From contig NZ_JYJG01000063.1 of assembly GCF_000955955.1 (NCBI RefSeq), positions 1 to 39,543 on the forward strand: a stretch of 39,543 bases of DNA. Direction: 5' to 3'. How positions within the stretch are numbered: position 1 is the first letter of the stretch; each line of letters opens with the position of its first letter. Positions 38,724 to 39,543 of this stretch are shown piece after piece. A program made the position numbers and the translations under genes. A model generated the notes under the pieces. It saw nothing but the letters and a program-made list of their open reading frames with translations. It was not told where the DNA came from and did no database searches. This DNA is from Lentzea aerocolonigenes. Lineage in GTDB: Bacteria > Actinomycetota > Actinomycetes > Mycobacteriales > Pseudonocardiaceae.

Positions 38724-39543
38724 CACGCGGCCTCGCCTGCCGGCTCGGCGAGCGCGGCCAACAGCCACGGCAGTGCGGCCGAAACCTGTTGCGGCACAAC
38801 GCCGTTACCGAGAATCCGCAGCGCGGCACTGCGCGAGATGCCGGGTACGTTGGTCACACAGCCCGGTTCGACGCCCTGCATCCACTCGACGAACGCCGGG
38901 TTCAGGACCCGATCGGCTCGTCGTCCGTCCACAGTGGGTGCAGGGGCGGCTCGTCCGAGGCGGCGTTCCCACCTGGTGATGGCGGGTGCGTAGCCGCCGA
39001 AATCCACGCGGCCGGAACCTGGTCCCAGCTCGTGAACTCGTGCGGCAGCGTCCCGGCGGCCAGTTCGAGAGCCTGTTCGAGGCTCACCCCCGAGGCGCCG
39101 CCCTGCTCGGCCGGACGCTGCGCCCACCTGATGCCGGTGCGCTTGGTCGCCGTGCGAGGCGTCGGCAGAAGTGCCGTCGGCTCGACGAACTCGCGGGCGA
39201 TCGTCTCCAGCGACGGGCGCACCGCCGCGCCGGGCGTCGGAGACTGGTTGGTGCCGTAGGGCGTGGCGCTCGCGGTCGGCAAGAGCTGCACCATCGTGCG
39301 CAGGTTCGGGCTCCCGTCGCCGTGGTGGCCCGGCCCGAAGCGATCCGACGAGGTCGGAGTCGGCAGCAACGACGAAGACCCGGAAGCGTTCGTGAGGGGC
39401 GCCCACGTCGGCAGCGCGTAGGCCACACCACGCCGCGTCGTACCCGAGGTCGGCCAGGTCCGCGAGAACAACGCCGAGTGCCCGCATAGCTGGGCCTGCG
39501 TCGTCTCCCAGACACCACGGGCAGGGTTCCACCTGGCTATGGG
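38723..39543 (-). CDS. C5 cytosine DNA methyltransferase, C-terminal part (5' end outside window)
   Basis: The frame is open from the right edge to TGA 38723, giving 272 residues. It starts HSQVEPCPWCLGDDAGPAMR and has the late C5-methyltransferase motifs LADLGYDAAWCGLRAADVGA and PHERFRVFVVAA (motif VIII-like). Near its end it has YAPAITRWERRLGRAAPAPT, then LNPAFVEWMQG and LRILGNGVVPQQVSAAL (motifs IX-X). Catalytic PCQ and SAM-binding motifs must lie beyond the edge. The middle 120 residues are Arg/Gly/Asp-rich and less convincing. A second open frame on the same strand covers this region. The enzyme probably protects phage DNA or marks it. Confidence 0.83.
   Translation of the reverse strand, partial: HSQVEPCPWCLGDDAGPAMRALGVVLADLADLGYDAAWCGLRAADVGAPHERFRVFVVAADSDLVGSLRAGPPRRREPEPAHDGAALADRERHALRHQPVSDARRGGAPVAGDDRPRVRRADGTSADASHGDQAHRHQVGAASGRAGRRLGGEPRTGSRTGRRDAAARVHELGPGSGRVDFGGYAPAITRWERRLGRAAPAPTVDGRRADRVLNPAFVEWMQGVEPGCVTNVPGISRSAALRILGNGVVPQQVSAALPWLLAALAEPAGEAA
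38902..39543 (-). CDS. Overlapping second frame in the methyltransferase (LLPTP-type, open at right edge)
   Basis: A different minus-strand frame is open for 213 codons from the edge to a stop at 38902. It reads RWNPARGVWETTQAQLCGHS, then ALFSRTWPTSGTTRRGVAYA and LPTWAPLTNASGSSSLLPTP. The WET...TWPxSGxTRxG...LLPTP pattern is one I recall from phage methylase-related proteins, with two more LLPT copies later (QLLPTASATP, ALLPTPRTAT). The same bases encode the methyltransferase in the other frame. It may be an overlapping gene, or the true methyltransferase may switch frames twice. The start lies outside the window. Confidence 0.5.
   Translation of the reverse strand, partial: PIARWNPARGVWETTQAQLCGHSALFSRTWPTSGTTRRGVAYALPTWAPLTNASGSSSLLPTPTSSDRFGPGHHGDGSPNLRTMVQLLPTASATPYGTNQSPTPGAAVRPSLETIAREFVEPTALLPTPRTATKRTGIRWAQRPAEQGGASGVSLEQALELAAGTLPHEFTSWDQVPAAWISAATHPPSPGGNAASDEPPLHPLWTDDEPIGS

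Larger units (their letters stand above)
9906..39543. mobile_element. Siphovirus-type prophage, left part (continues past right edge)
   Basis: The element starts at a tRNA-Thr/integrase junction and then carries accessory genes. A full set of leftward late genes follows, covering lysis, tail, head, portal and terminase, and then early or regulatory genes (zinc ribbon, WhiB-like, C5 methyltransferase). Gene order is that of long non-contractile-tailed actinophages, as shown by a long tape measure gene with a tail-chaperone frameshift upstream. No structural gene is visibly broken, so the phage may be inducible. Replication genes and the right attachment site are outside the window. The 10-16.5 kb region could be a separate cargo block. 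Confidence 0.9.

Noticed and set aside
37576..38829. 417-codon minus-strand frame across the small membrane gene and WhiB
   Set aside because: Low-complexity Arg/Ser/Pro translation that overlaps better supported genes in other frames.

Overview
The window comes from a high-GC Gram-positive actinobacterium. The evidence is strong G/C bias at third codon positions, many GTG and TTG starts, WhiB-type and WhiJ-type (XRE plus DUF5753, DUF397) regulators, and an otsA/otsB trehalose locus of actinobacterial type. Gene content recalls Pseudonocardiales such as Lentzea or Saccharothrix, but that is an inference and not demonstrated.

Bases 1 to about 9905 are ordinary chromosome. They hold a partial DoxX-like membrane protein, radA, a small protein with an EF-Tu-like C-terminus, an AraC-type regulator, a VOC protein, an SRPBCC protein and a bidirectional terminator. 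Next come a fused trehalose-phosphatase/GH15 hydrolase with its trehalose-phosphate synthase, a ThrE-like exporter, and a tRNA-Thr(UGU) followed by its own hairpin terminator.

From about 9906 to the right edge lies the left part of a siphovirus-type prophage. A tyrosine integrase sits directly after the tRNA. Between integrase and lysis genes is a 6.5 kb accessory/lysogeny region with two divergent gene sets. The leftward set has a small protein, a DUF6879-like protein, an XRE-DUF5753 regulator and a DUF397 protein. The rightward set has three small proteins, a radical SAM/SPASM enzyme and a 69-aa Cys-containing peptide ending at a strong terminator. A separate kinase-fold gene follows. The radical SAM-peptide pair looks like an uncharacterised RiPP-type system carried as cargo.

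From 16.6 to 35.7 kb the late genes all run leftward in classical order when read from right to left: small and large terminase, portal, MuF-like protein, scaffold, major capsid, connectors, tail terminator, major tail protein, tail chaperones with a -1 frameshift, tape measure, Dit-like protein, large tail/receptor protein, then lysin and holin. Most neighbours overlap by GTGA, ATGA or TGATG, so translational coupling is likely. A non-structural membrane protein (a moron) is inserted between tail terminator and major tail protein.

From 35.8 kb to the edge are early or regulatory genes: a zinc-ribbon/HTH protein, small proteins, a WhiB-like regulator and a C5 cytosine methyltransferase that runs off the window. 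A non-coding stretch here has iteron-like repeats and palindromes. The methyltransferase DNA carries a second open frame on the same strand that also looks like real protein. The right attachment site is not in the window.
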